Origin: Pegoplata infirma
Taxonomy: Eukaryota; Arthropoda; Insecta; Diptera; Anthomyiidae
Assembly (NCBI GenBank): GCA_963921195.1
Contig: OY992537.1
Span: 151,995,844-152,059,843 of the forward strand
Reading direction: 5' to 3'
DNA: 64,000 nt
The notes under the pieces: model-generated
Seen by the model: only the letters and a program-made list of their open reading frames with translations
The model's database searches: none
What the model was told of the DNA's origin: nothing
Part shown: piece after piece, positions 46,555-56,473 of the stretch
Numbering within the stretch: the stretch's first letter is position 1
Layout: each line of letters begins with the position of its first letter
Position numbers and translations under genes: made by a program

Positions 46555-46687
46555 AATAATTTGTAAATAACTCTACATTTTTAAAAATGTATTGACAAAA
46601 TTTGATTATTTAATACAATTCAGCTTGACGGCAAAATAGTTTTTTTTACAATTAAAAACTCATTTACAATGTATTGCATTTAATATT

Positions 46688-47039
46688 AGGCCTTTTTTGT
46701 TGGCAAACTCAGATTGTTAACATGCATCACAACGAAAAAAAAACGAAACGTTAACTTCCATAAATTTCTCAATTTAATTTAGCGTTGTTTGAAATAGTTT
46801 TGTAAAATATTACACATTTTCGATAAAATATTGATAAAATTAGTTTATTAAATGCAATTTAGCTTGAAAGCAATACAAAAACATTTATCTTTTTATTAAT
46901 ACCAAAGAGAGCCATTAACAATAAGAGAATCATTCACAATGAATGCAAGTTAATTTTCAACTTCTATAATTTTGAGCGTTAACACTAATGTGAACTTTGT
47001 ATGGTAGAACACTGATAATTATGCCAACAAAATACGCCT
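46688..47039 (-). mobile_element. AGGC element, copy 2
   Basis: It is inverted relative to copy 1 (11037-11387) and similar along its whole length. The ends aggccttttttgttggcaa and inverted atgccaacaaaatacgcct are flanked by att (46685-46687 and 47040-47042). A further one-ended fragment (gtatggcagaacattgat...ccaacaataaaggcct) follows at about 47080-47125. Confidence 0.82.
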
Positions 47040-47467
47040 ATTATCTACCCGAATTTTCGACGTTAACACATAACCGTAAACTTTGTATGGCAGAACATTG
47101 ATAAGTATGCCAACAATAAAGGCCTGTTATAATTCGGAATTATTAAAATAAAACCAAATATTTATAAATGCATATGTTTAGGCTGAGCGACAAAAACATG
47201 TTTTACATTTAAAACAAAAACAAATCATACGTTTATTACATGCCTAAAACTATGCTTTAAAAAATACAAAAACACTGAAATATAAAATCGATTCGAAAAG
47301 TAACGAGTCCCATCATCCGCAAATTTCGAACTATCGATATTTAACTCGAAACAAAATAATTTCGATCACGACTGCGAGAATTAGCCCCCTGGACTTGATT
47401 TGACCCATTTTTTAACTAAATAAAGTTAATCCAAATCTTAATCCGGTCTGCAAAAAACAGGGCTAAT

Positions 47468-47863
47468 ATAAATTTAAAGAAAAAAATTAATTATTTTTTT
47501 TTGTACAAACATTTTTTTTATAGTGGACTGAAAATATACTTTTAAAACATAAAAGACAATGTTTTTTTAATATTAATAAATTCAGCATTTTTTTTAATAA
47601 AAATTTATGTATTTTTTTTAACTGAAATCAAATGATTTACTAGTCATAACTTTATTTGTTTTATATACCTGCATTATTTTAATTTAAGTTAATTTTTTTT
47701 CTATTGATTAATTTAAATTTTTACTATTAAAAAAACAGTATGGTCTTAGACATTACTTAAAGGAATACTGCATAGTAAATTAATTTAAGCACTTATAGCT
47801 TTTCTTTTCTTAAACCAAATGATTTTTTTTGTTTAAGATTTAAGTTTTGTGTTTTGTAATATA
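47468..47863. other. Unassigned AT-rich DNA
   Basis: Long A and T runs only; no gene or paired ends were recognised. Confidence 0.5.
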
Positions 47864-48116
47864 TACAGTGTATCACAAAAGTATTTTGCCTATGCAAAAT
47901 ATAATGAAATTTAATAAATAAACGCTATAAAAAAATATTTATTTTTAAAAATAAATATATGTTTAAATGAATATTAAATAAAGGAAGATTAAACTTTAAT
48001 TCTGTATATTTAAACACTTAATTTTAATTTTTTATGCATGAGATTTTTAAGAAAATATCAAATTGACACTCATTTTTCAGCTCACAAAAGTATTTTGCTT
48101 TTTTAATTTTAATATA

Positions 48117-48668
48117 TCATTTTTTTAATTTATTAAAAAAATTAACAATTTTAATATTTTGAATGGTATTTATTGAACTAATTACAGAACTAATTACAGA
48201 CGTCTGGACATTGATTCCACTAAATTCAAAAATTTTTGAATAGGTATTTTTGTACCATTCTTCTTCCGATGCTTGTTTTAAAGTAGTTTTTATTGAAATG
48301 TTGTGTTGCATGATATTTTGTCCAAGTGAGCCCAAAGATTTTCGAAAGGATGTGGTGTTGCCAGCGGTTTGTTGTTGTATAAAAATCACTTTTTAACGTC
48401 AAAAGCTGTGTGTTTTAGCTCATTATCACGTTGGAAATAAAACCCATTTCGCGATAGCCCTATTTGTTCACCACTGGCATGTTAATTTTTCCTCAAAAAG
48501 GATAAATCTCTACATGACTATCCATAGTTTCATCAATAAACACCAACTGGCCCATTTCAAGGCCGACATACAGCCCTACACCACCAGATAACCACCATCA
48601 TGTTTTAAAGTTAATCTTATATTTTGATATTTAAGGATTTATTTCGCTTTCGCAAGACCATACGTCGT
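48117..48668 (-). pseudogene. Tc1 transposase C-terminal half (left arm)
   Basis: Read on the minus strand, the arm encodes, with several stops and shifts, the Tc1 block around the second catalytic region (WASWCLLMKLWIV, GFEMGQLVFIDETMDSHVEI in another frame). It ends with the open segment LGQNIMQHNISIKTTLKQASEEEWYKN, which matches the typical Tc1 tail (LDR.IR.HNIS.K..LK.AL.EEW.KI). The DNA-binding N terminus is absent. It is not functional. Confidence 0.82.
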
Positions 48669-48715
48669 CCATCTGACCCAATAAAGTTTTGGAAAACTCA
48701 AATGTGCAGTGAAGA

Positions 48716-49222
48716 AACCAAATTCAACATTTTTGGGTGTGAAGAACGACGTATGGTCTTGCGAAAGCCAAATTAATCCTTGAATATAAAAAATATAAGA
48801 TTAACTGTAAAATATGACGGTGATTCTCTGGTGGTGTAGGGCTGTATGTCGGCTTTGAAATGGGCCAGTTGGTGTTTATTGATGAAACTATGGATAGTCA
48901 TGTAGAGATTTATCCTTTTTGAGGAAAAATTAACATGCCAGTGCTGAACAAATGGGGCTATCGCGAAATGGGTTTTTCTTCTAATGTGATAACGAGCCAA
49001 AACACACAGCTTTTGACGTGAAAAAGTGGTTTTTATACAACACCAAACTTCTGGCAACACCACCACAAAGTCCCGATATGAATCCTTTCAAAATCTTTGG
49101 GCTCATTTGGACGAAAAAATCCTGTAACACAACATTTCAATAAAAACAACTTTAAAACAAGCATCGGAAGAAGAAAGGTACAAAAATACCTATTCAAAAA
49201 TTTTTGAATTTAGTGGAATCAT
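48716..49222 (+). pseudogene. Tc1 transposase C-terminal half (right arm)
   Basis: The plus strand encodes KFNIFGCEERRMVLRKPN, then TVKYDGDSLVVWGCMSA, both close to the Tc1 core (SKFNIFGSDGR..VWRKPN and VKHGGGSVMVWGCMS). It then continues through GQLVFIDETMDSHVEI with stops. It is the inverted counterpart of the left arm and breaks at the insertion near 49222. Confidence 0.85.
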
Positions 49223-49701
49223 ATCAACCCGGCTCACTTAAAAAATTATGTTAGTAAAATCAACTGAAAATGTCAGTTAAAATAACTACTTTGTGAGTTG
49301 TTTTGGGGTCAACTACTTTTTCAGTTAAATCAACTAACAATGTTAGTTATTTTAACTGACAAAAAACAACTGACTTATGTAGTAAAAACTACTTACATTT
49401 GTAGTCAAAACAACTAAAATGTAGTAAAAATAAAATAATCAATATATAGTTTTTAAAAAAAAAAAATTTCAGAAAAAAAAAAATTTAGGATTAAATTTTT
49501 TTTCAAGTTTTTTTTTTTAAAAAAAGTTGTGAAAAATAAGAAAACGAAAATTTTTTTTTTATTTTTTTGGAAAAAAACTTTGAAATTTTTTCAGAGATAA
49601 AAAAATATAATTACCCAGCAAAAAATAATCGATATTGTGGAAGCAGTTCATAATTTTTCTGGCATACACAAGCGCTTCGTCTTCAGCACATAGATATTTC
49701 T

Positions 49702-49839
49702 GCCTTACAGTAGTGCATACTAGATGCACTACTGTAAGGCAGAGATAGAAATATAAATTTTTTGATAAATTACGAATGTAAACAGACATTTTTAAATACA
49801 TTCGCTTACAGTAGTGCATCTAGTATGCACTACCGTAAG
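49702..49839. repeat. Pair of strong palindromes
   Basis: The palindrome at 49702-49740 has arms gccttacagtagtgca and tgcactactgtaaggc. A near copy at 49805-49839 has arms cttacagtagtgca and tgcactaccgtaag. Each could extrude a cruciform or give an RNA hairpin. Confidence 0.85.
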
Positions 49840-50283
49840 GCAGAGAGAAAAAACTATGAATTATACGACGACTTACGAGCATCAAACAGCAAAACGAAAA
49901 TTTGGATGACGCAATAAAAAAATACAATTTTAATTCAGTTGATATTTTGTGTTTTTGTGAACGGACGTGTACGCATGTGCAAAAATGAAAACAAAAGTTT
50001 CGACTACACACTATTCAGACATTAAAACTGTAGTGTTATTTGTGTGCCTACGAGGAGCACTTCCTTGATACAAACTTTTCAGGCATGAAGACTTTAGTGA
50101 TGGTAACACATTCTTTTTGTGCTTTATTGGAGCAATGATTTCTGAGCACCCAATATGCTTACAAAAATGCACCTAGTAAGCTTCTAAGAAGGTATGATTT
50201 CATTACATTTTTATTGCGCTGAAATAAGCGCTCGGATGAAATGCTCTAAAGTGGGACATTGCGACCAAATATCATGCCATACG

Positions 50284-50337
50284 TAAGCAGGTTTTGTAAG
50301 GGAATGTCAACTCAACATTCCCTTACAAACCTGCTTA
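50284..50337. repeat. Near-perfect 54-nt hairpin
   Basis: The arms taagcaggttttgtaaggga and tcccttacaaacctgctta enclose a short loop (atgtcaactcaaca region), with a single bulged T in the left arm. Confidence 0.85.
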
Positions 50338-50885
50338 TGGCGAAGCAGTAGTTTTTGGTGGGTAACTACTTTAATTAACTGTTACTACATTACAGTACTT
50401 TTTTGTTAGTTGTTCAAAAAAACGACTTAAAATAACAGAAATAGTTGTTTGATATTTTTCATACAAAAACAACTGACTTTGTTGTTGAAAACAACTAGCT
50501 ACTGTAAAATATACAAACAGCTAACATGTAGTAACTTACATAATTTTCTGAGTGCTGGAATTAGTTCTGGCTAACAATAAATACCATTCAAAATATTAAA
50601 ACTGTTAATTTTTCTATTTAATTAAAAAAATTATATATTAAAATTAAAAAAGCAAAATACTTTTGTGAGCTGAAAAATGAGTGACAATTTGATATTTTCT
50701 TAAAAATCTCATGCAGGAAAAATTAAAATTAAGTGATTAAAAATACAGAATTAAAGTTTAATCTTTCCTTTTTAATATTCAATAAAACATGTATTTATTT
50801 TAAAAAATAAATATTTTTTTATAGCGTTTTTTTATTAAATTTCATTATATTTTGCATAGGCAAAATACTTTTGTGATACACTGTA

Positions 50886-51200
50886 CCTGTATTAATTGAA
50901 TTTAATAAATGACTTTTTTAAACTAAATTATTTTGAATTTAATTTAAGCATGTGTTCAATTTGTTTTACATACTACATGCAACATCTTAAATTGAACCAA
51001 CCATTCCGTTATTGGCGGTATATCGCGAATACCGCCTTAGCTATGTATGATACCGCCTTACATTTCTATATCGCTATTTTTTGTTTTTTAAGATAAGTCC
51101 CCCTTTATCCCGCTTTTTTGGCTTTTGGAATATAAAGTACACTTTATAGTTTTCAAATAATGTTTTGCCTAATATGCCATTTATAAACAAAATCCAGATA
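50886..51200. other. Unassigned DNA between Tc1 and Jockey elements
   Basis: A small hairpin, ggcggtatatcgcgaataccgcc at about 51016-51038 (given here by its arms ggcggtat/ataccgcc), is the only structure noted. Confidence 0.5.
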
Positions 51201-51396
51201 AATTCTAACAAGTTTAACATGCTTAGACACGTTCTTTTCACACTTTTATTTGATATGCAACATTTTGTTAAATACTTTATTATCTGGATTATTGAATCTG
51301 CCTATTCTTGGCCTAACAATAAGTGAATAAATCTTACAAAACTAACTTAAATACTAGTTACTCCCTAGGAGCCATTTTGAAGAACGGGCCTCTAAA

Positions 51397-51518
51397 TTAA
51401 ATGGGCGGTAAGTCAGCACGTTGCAGTCTGGTGTGCGTTTGGGTTCGAGTAAGGGCTCTCGCCAATGTATTTGGGTGGTTCCTGAGCTTTTCAACGTATT
51501 TCGTTCTGATGTCCATAA
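51397..51518 (-). pseudogene. Jockey ORF2 C-terminal tail
   Basis: The tail reads MDIRTKYVEKLRNHPNTLAR and ends LQRADLPPI with a TAA at 51397-51399, matching the Y..(K/R)L..HPN.LA tail of Jockey-clade proteins. Joining it to residues ending VREEF at about 52230 gives the usual spacing, showing that the tail was displaced by the 711-bp insertion. Confidence 0.82.
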
Positions 51519-52229
51519 CCCAGTTGGAAAATGTGTCACTGAGGAAATTTCCACAGTGATTCCTTGAGGAAATGTCTTCAGGTTCTGACAAATCATAGGT
51601 AATCCTTGATGACATGTCCTTACGTTGTCAGCACTGAATGTTTGCTTTAATAGTGTGGATAATTCCTCTAAGACGTCTAAAAGGAAATGTCTTCAGAATA
51701 GCAGTATATTAAATTAAAATTTAAAATCTGGGCAACTCTTCAATTTCCAAGAAAAAGATGGCAATATTATCAATTTATTTAAAATAAATTCAAAATCTAA
51801 CAAGTAGAATAAAAGTAATAAATAGACAAACAATTTTCAAAATTTTGGAACAAGTAGTAAGGTGTGGGACTAATAAACTGGAGGTTCCAGGTTCAATTCC
51901 ATTTGGGACTAAAAAAGGCGAAAAGTTTTTTCTAAATATGAGAAAGATTATTTATAAACGAAAATGGATAAAAGTAAAAACTAAAGGAAATACGAAAATT
52001 TTTTGTATTTTCGCATGACCTACGTCAGACATTTCCCCAAAGAAGTCTTAGATGACATGTCCCCAGAAGGTCAGCCCTGACCACTGCTGACTTTGAGTGA
52101 GGACATTTTGAAAATTTGTATGAAACTGTCCTCAACCCAGTACATAGAGATGTCTTGTGTATGTCAGCAGTGACTCTGACATGTCACCGCTCCGTCACTG
52201 AGGATGGCTCGAGGACGTTGCCAACTGGG
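51519..52229. mobile_element. CCCAGTTGG-ended element inserted in Jockey ORF2
   Basis: The 9-bp inverted ends cccagttgg and ccaactggg bracket 711 bp lying exactly between two halves of the Jockey frame. Only aa is shared at both flanks (TSD of about 2 bp, plus strand). Its ends are rich in gacatgtc, gtcactgagga (51535 and 52194) and ctgacat motifs, and it contains a tRNA-like B box. The family is unknown; CCC starts recall piggyBac, but TTAA is absent. Confidence 0.78.
51853..51915 (+). repeat. tRNA-like pol III promoter remnant
   Basis: The stretch tagtaaggtgtgggactaat, then ctggaggttcc and aggttcaattcc (B box at 51889-51900), has tRNA-like order. The cloverleaf is incomplete, so it is probably a SINE piece or tRNA pseudogene carried in the element. 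Confidence 0.45.
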
Positions 52230-54542
52230 AAACTCTTCTCTTACAAACGGAATATTTAAGTCCTGGTGAATGTTGATATTTCTGACGTACCAGGGAGCTC
52301 CCGTAATGATCCTCAGAATTTTGGATTGTGCCCTCTGTATAAGCTCAATATTAGACATACTGGCTGTACCCCACAGTTGGATACCATAAGTCCATATTGG
52401 TTTTATAATACAATTATACAGGATGACTTTAGAGTCAAGGCTTAGCTTTGATTGCTTATTAATTAGCCAATGTAGTTGGCAGGCTTTTAGCTTCATATGA
52501 AGCCTCTTGGCTTCTAAGTGTTTTCGCCATGTAAGACGTCTGTCCAAGTGAATACCAAGGTATGTAACACTCTCAGACTGTGGGATAATTACACCATTTA
52601 ATGAGACAGGGGAACAAGACCCAATTCTAAGTGTAAACGTAACGTGCTTGCTCTTAAGTTCATTTACTTTAATCCGCCAGTTCTTGAACCACGTCTCCAC
52701 AGCTGTAAGATGGTTGTTAAGTCTCAAGGAGGCAACATATGGGTCTGAGTGAGTGCTTATTAAAGCAGTGTCATCCGCAAATGTTGATGTTGTAATATGT
52801 TCAGATATCGGCAAGTCTGACGTAAATATGAGATAAAGAACAGGGCCGAGAACACTTCCTTGAGGAACACCTGCATTCATTTTATAATCAGAAGTTGTAG
52901 TTTCTTGATATTTCACCCTGAAGTAGCGATTAAGAAGGTAAGACTCTAAAAGTTTGTGTGTAATAGTTGGTAGGTGATATTTTATCTTATATAAAAGACC
53001 CTCGTGCCATACTTTATCGAAAGCCTGAGCGACATCCAGAAAAACGGCAGAACAATATTTTTTTTCTTCAAAGGCTTTCCTAATCTCGCAAGTTATGCGG
53101 TTCACTTGCTCTATGGTTCCATGCTTTTCACGAAAGCCGAACTGATGAGCTGGAATACTGTTTGAACTTTCGATAATTGGAAGAATCTTTTGAAGAAAAA
53201 CCTTCTCAAACAGCTTTGATAGGCACGGAAGTAAACTTATAGGTCTGTATGACGAAGTTAAAGTTAAATCTTTTCCAGGCTTGGGAATCATTTTGATTTG
53301 AGAAATTTTCCATATGTCCGGAAAGTAACCTATTTGCAAGATCGCATTAAATATTTTCGTTAGAACTTCAACCGCTATAAATGGTAGGTTTTTTATCATG
53401 TTTGGTGTGACTAAGTCATACCCAGGCGCTTTCTTTGGGCTGAGCTGCGTACGTATAATTGTCTCAACATCTTGGGCGTAAAACCATGTATTACCTAAGT
53501 TGTGATCCAAATGCAGAGGCGGATCTGGGAGTGTAAAATCATTTTCTGCCAAGTTTGGCTCAAATACAGTTCTTAAATGTTCTGCAAATGAGTATGCTTT
53601 CTCCTCTTCACTGCGTGCCCAATTGCCACATTGCTTTCTTAGCGGTGGTTCGCCCTCTACCGGTGCTTTAATTTTAGTAGCTTTCCAAAGTGAATAGTTC
53701 CCTGAACTTTTATGCGATAAACTTTCTACATATACGCTATTTATGCGATCCTCTTCCAAATGAAGGGCTTTTCTAAGGTTTCTAGTAGCTTCAGACAGCC
53801 TCTGCTTTGCAGCAGGGGATCTACTGTTTTGCCATTCTCTTCTTAGCCTTCTTTTGATGGCTAGTAGTTGCTCGATTTCAGAGTTAGAAACATAAAAATT
53901 GCGATTAGAGGAAGCAACGGTAACGGAAGACGAAGAGTGCTCTGCTGCTGATCTCAGAATGGACGTAAAGTCCTGGACACATTCACCTATATCCCCCTCA
54001 CATTCCAAAGATGGATTAATGTGGATGTGGCTACTAATGTACTTTTTATATTTTAACCAATTCGTCTTTGACGAAGTGAGTCCACAGGGTGTCTTAACCG
54101 AAATTGGTTCATCGTAATACGTTAATATTACTGGAGAATGGTCTGAATTGAGATCAAATGATGTTTCAGCAGATAACTTAGTTCTCTCGATATGTTTCAT
54201 TATCCCAAAATCGATAAGATCGGGAATTTTTCCTGGATCTGAAGGCCAATAGGTCGGCTTGCCAGGCGATATAACGTCCAGACTATTTCTCCGATCAATA
54301 AGAGCACAGTAAAGCTGTCTTCCCCTAGGGTTTATTAGACGTGAACCCCAATAGGTGTGTTTCGCATTGTAGTCTCCACAAGCTAGGAAGCGATTACCAA
54401 GAGTCTTGAAAAAATTTTCAAATTGTATCTTAGATACTGAAAATCGCGGAGGACAGTAAACTGATGTCAGAGTTAGTCCTCCTCCTACACAATCAAGATG
54501 TATTGAGGTGGCTTGAAGGTATATTGTAAGTTTCCATAGCAT
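52164..54542 (-). CDS. Jockey ORF2: endonuclease C-half and reverse transcriptase
   Basis: The 792-codon frame begins within the endonuclease: FLACGDYNAKHTYWGS and FDLNSDHSPVIL (catalytic SDH) lie in the first 150 residues. The reverse transcriptase follows: SSYRPISLLPCLSKLFEK, HQFGFREKHGTIEQVNRI, AVFLDVAQAFDKVWHEGLL, NAGVPQGSVLGPVLYLIF and the catalytic TSTFADDTALIS. Then come a thumb region and HLTAVETWFKNWRIKVNELK. The enzyme nicks target DNA and copies element RNA by target-primed reverse transcription. The last ~22 codons (52164-52229) belong to the inserted CCCAGTTGG element, not to the retrotransposon. The ATG at 54542 is internal; the real start lies near 54760 in another frame. All RT motifs are intact, so decay is recent. 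Confidence 0.93.
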   Translation of the reverse strand: MLWKLTIYLQATSIHLDCVGGGLTLTSVYCPPRFSVSKIQFENFFKTLGNRFLACGDYNAKHTYWGSRLINPRGRQLYCALIDRRNSLDVISPGKPTYWPSDPGKIPDLIDFGIMKHIERTKLSAETSFDLNSDHSPVILTYYDEPISVKTPCGLTSSKTNWLKYKKYISSHIHINPSLECEGDIGECVQDFTSILRSAAEHSSSSVTVASSNRNFYVSNSEIEQLLAIKRRLRREWQNSRSPAAKQRLSEATRNLRKALHLEEDRINSVYVESLSHKSSGNYSLWKATKIKAPVEGEPPLRKQCGNWARSEEEKAYSFAEHLRTVFEPNLAENDFTLPDPPLHLDHNLGNTWFYAQDVETIIRTQLSPKKAPGYDLVTPNMIKNLPFIAVEVLTKIFNAILQIGYFPDIWKISQIKMIPKPGKDLTLTSSYRPISLLPCLSKLFEKVFLQKILPIIESSNSIPAHQFGFREKHGTIEQVNRITCEIRKAFEEKKYCSAVFLDVAQAFDKVWHEGLLYKIKYHLPTITHKLLESYLLNRYFRVKYQETTTSDYKMNAGVPQGSVLGPVLYLIFTSDLPISEHITTSTFADDTALISTHSDPYVASLRLNNHLTAVETWFKNWRIKVNELKSKHVTFTLRIGSCSPVSLNGVIIPQSESVTYLGIHLDRRLTWRKHLEAKRLHMKLKACQLHWLINKQSKLSLDSKVILYNCIIKPIWTYGIQLWGTASMSNIELIQRAQSKILRIITGAPWYVRNINIHQDLNIPFVREEFPSWQRPRAILSDGAVTCQSHC

Positions 54543-54760
54543 GGTGCTTAATTCTACTTTTCACCAAAATACCTGTACCACCGTGAGCCTTACCGTCAGG
54601 GTGATTTGTTTTGTGGAATGTATAACCTGGGATTTGAAAATTATATCTATTTGTGAGATGGGTTTCTGATAACAATAACACATCGATGTTATTGTTGTGC
54701 AAAAAATTAGATATCTCAGCCTTGTGCTGGTTTACGCAACATGACTAGGTTACTTTTCAT
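54493..54760 (-). pseudogene. Jockey ORF2 N-terminal endonuclease segment
   Basis: The frame NNNIDVLLLSETHLTNRY, then GGTGILVKSRIKHH, is the start of the Jockey-clade endonuclease (the SETHLT glutamate is catalytic). The upstream residues VNQHKAEISNFLH are continuous with it. The initiating ATG is probably at 54758-54760 (MKSNLVM), but a small deletion near 54735 shifts the frame. A second shift near 54515 separates this segment from the main ORF. Confidence 0.82.
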
Positions 54761-55507
54761 AAAAAATTAGATTTCAGGAAAAGCGCTCCCCGTTTCAATT
54801 GTGATTAATCGCATAAAAGAAAAAAACTTAAAAATTACCGTTTCTTTCCCCCTCTTTCACCCCCTAACAAAATATGTGTCTACGAAAAATGTAAGAAGAT
54901 CGAAAATAAATTTCTTATTAATGTCCAGAATAAGTATAATATTTATTTAAAGCTTTCTTGTGTACCGTTTTGAAACCAATGATATAACATGGATTATCGG
55001 GTCGTTTATGAAACCAATGCGGATTGGTTTGACAACACTTTTTCACGGAAATCAGCTGTATGTGTTTATGAATCCAATCCAATTCCAATCAAAGAAAAAA
55101 TGAGAAAATTTCCGTTCGAAAACGAAAATGTGCGTTCATGAATTGCATTCAGTCGGTTTGACAGTTGGAAAATTTTCGTTAACGTTTTGCTTCGGGGATT
55201 TGTAAGAAAAGTTGGAAATAATTAATTAAAAAAATTTAAAAACAATAGTTAAATGAAAAAATGTGGGTAACATGTTTTTTTTTTTTTTGTTTTAGAATTT
55301 TTTTAAAAATATTTTTTTCTTTTTTTATATTATAAGGGGAAGGCACAAAATTAATGAGCAAAATGCAGTTAGTTCTTCATGAGTTTGTGGAAATAAATCC
55401 TAAGTCTAAAATATAAACTGAAAACTGTAAAAATATGCAATAAAAAAAGTGCATTTATACTTTTTTGGAAAAAAAATGTCCATACATTCCAACATTTGTT
55501 TCAGTTT

Positions 55508-56057
55508 TTATACCTTCCAACCACAGTATGGGCACAGTATACAGTATATACTGTGGTATGGGGGTATACTCACTTTGTCATTTCGTTTGTAACTCATCGA
55601 AATGTCGGTCGGGGACCCCATAAAGTATATATATTATTGATCCATGATCGATTCTAAGACATTCTGTGAATGCCCGTCCGTCCGTCTGTAGATGGCACGA
55701 TGCAGTCCAAAATAAAAGAGCTAGCCTCCTGCCATTTGGCACGAATATGTCTTATGGTCCTAGGCAGATTAAGTTCGTAAATGGGCAAAATCGGCCTAGG
55801 GGGAAAAAGTTCCCCCTTAAAGAACTCAACCAACCTCTGAAAAAATTCACTTTTTTTACATGTTTTTTTGTATTTTTGTTAAATAAATGAAAAATTTGGT
55901 ATATTTATCGGGATGGGAAGGTGTTCCCAACGTCCCCCACTGACCCTATCACCCCCCACAAAAAACAAACGCCCCTGACAATTTTTTTTTTTAATTTTTT
56001 TACATTTTGGAGGGTATAAAATATTCGGCAGAGCCGAATTTAACACTCACTTGTTTT
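55508..56057 (+). mobile_element. GTCY (mini-me-like) element, copy 2
   Basis: It runs from ttataccttccaaccac to ggagggtataaaatattcgg, then cagagccgaatttaac and cacttgtttt. It contains ctttgtcatttcgtttgtaac, aaagtatatatattattg and a (GTCY)n tract at 55673-55689, in the same order as copy 1 at 42152. The short frame 55666-55890 is chance. Confidence 0.75.
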
Positions 56058-56320
56058 TAATATTATTTTACTTTGTCTGCTGTTCCAAAAAAGTAATTCA
56101 CATTAAAAAATGTGAAAATGAAAGTTTCCGAATTTTTTGGTGTTCCAGATTTCACTTCCGTGAAAGTAAAACGAATGCACTTTTTTCTCTATAATTTTAA
56201 AATTTCAGTTATTCGATTTTAACTTTGAATGAAAACGTAAACAACAGAACACTAAATTGGATTTCATGTGATTCGGAAATTGTGAATTGAAAAGTTGTAA
56301 TAGACACAACAAGGTTTGTG

Positions 56321-56473
56321 TTAAGTGTGTATGATACTTCATTTTTTCATTAACTTTTTCAAAGGGTTTTCTACAAAAAATTTAATAACTTCCAAACAAT
56401 AATTTTGAATTTTCAAGTTTCTTGCAGAAAACCTTTGATAAAATTTTTTAAAAAAAGTATCATACACACTTTA
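56321..56473. mobile_element. GTATGATAC palindromic MITE, copy 3
   Basis: The arms ttaagtgtgtatgatact and (inverted) agtatcatacacacttta are nearly perfect. The inner arms caaagggttttctacaa and gcagaaaacctttga also pair, giving a 153-bp snapback. Confidence 0.82.

Larger units (their letters stand above)
45233..47388. mobile_element. Inner TIR element (GGGGCTAATTC ends)
   Basis: The ends ggggctaattcccgcagtcg and inverted actgcgagaattagcccc are flanked by ctg on each side (45230-45232 and 47389-47391). Subterminal tcgaaat and atcgatatc motifs recur. It appears nested in the long-TIR element, but its right end abuts that element's arm, so the history may be more complex. Confidence 0.6.
44921..47464. 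mobile_element. Long-TIR element hosting a nest (AGCCCTG ends)
   Basis: About 70 bp of inverted ends match (agccctgttttttgcagacc, then ggattaagatta and gggtcaaatcaagtcc), flanked by aat (44918-44920 and 47465-47467). The 3-bp TSD suggests PIF/Harbinger, an inference. Nearly all of the interior is other repeats, including a second TIR pair at 45233/47388, a GTGAG MITE, a GTATGATAC MITE, a SINE and an AGGC element. Confidence 0.75.
49230..50556. mobile_element. Element inserted in Tc1 right arm
   Basis: The ends ctcacttaaaaaattatgtt and inverted acttacataattttctgag are imperfect inverted repeats. Sequence homologous to the left Tc1 arm stops at about 49222 and resumes at about 50565. Subterminal zones on both sides are rich in gtagt, aacaact and agttgtt motifs. 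The middle carries three strong hairpins. No TSD could be fixed, so the edges are approximate. Confidence 0.65.
47866..50883. mobile_element. Tc1-like foldback of two inverted 3' halves
   Basis: The ends cagtgtatcacaaaagtatt and its inverted copy are flanked by TA (47864-47865 and 50884-50885), the Tc1/mariner signature. Left and right arms match for at least 250 bp from each end, and inward through transposase-derived sequence on both strands, meeting near 48710. Each arm holds only the C-terminal part of the transposase, so this is two 3' halves joined head to head. The right arm is split by an insertion at about 49230-50556. Confidence 0.88.
51200..54760 (-). mobile_element. Jockey-like non-LTR retrotransposon (5' truncated)
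   Basis: The minus strand carries an ORF2 with apurinic endonuclease and reverse transcriptase, then a C-terminal tail and a 3' UTR with aataaa near 51278. No ORF1 or 5' UTR is recognised beyond 54760. A frameshift near 54515 and a nested insertion at 51519-52229 inactivate it. The 3' edge and TSD were not fixed, so 51200 is approximate. Confidence 0.85.

Noticed and set aside
51535..52204. 11-bp direct repeat gtcactgagga as the TSD of the insertion in the Jockey ORF
   Set aside because: Using it leaves about 17 extra residues in the Jockey tail; the outer 9-bp inverted ends restore normal spacing instead.
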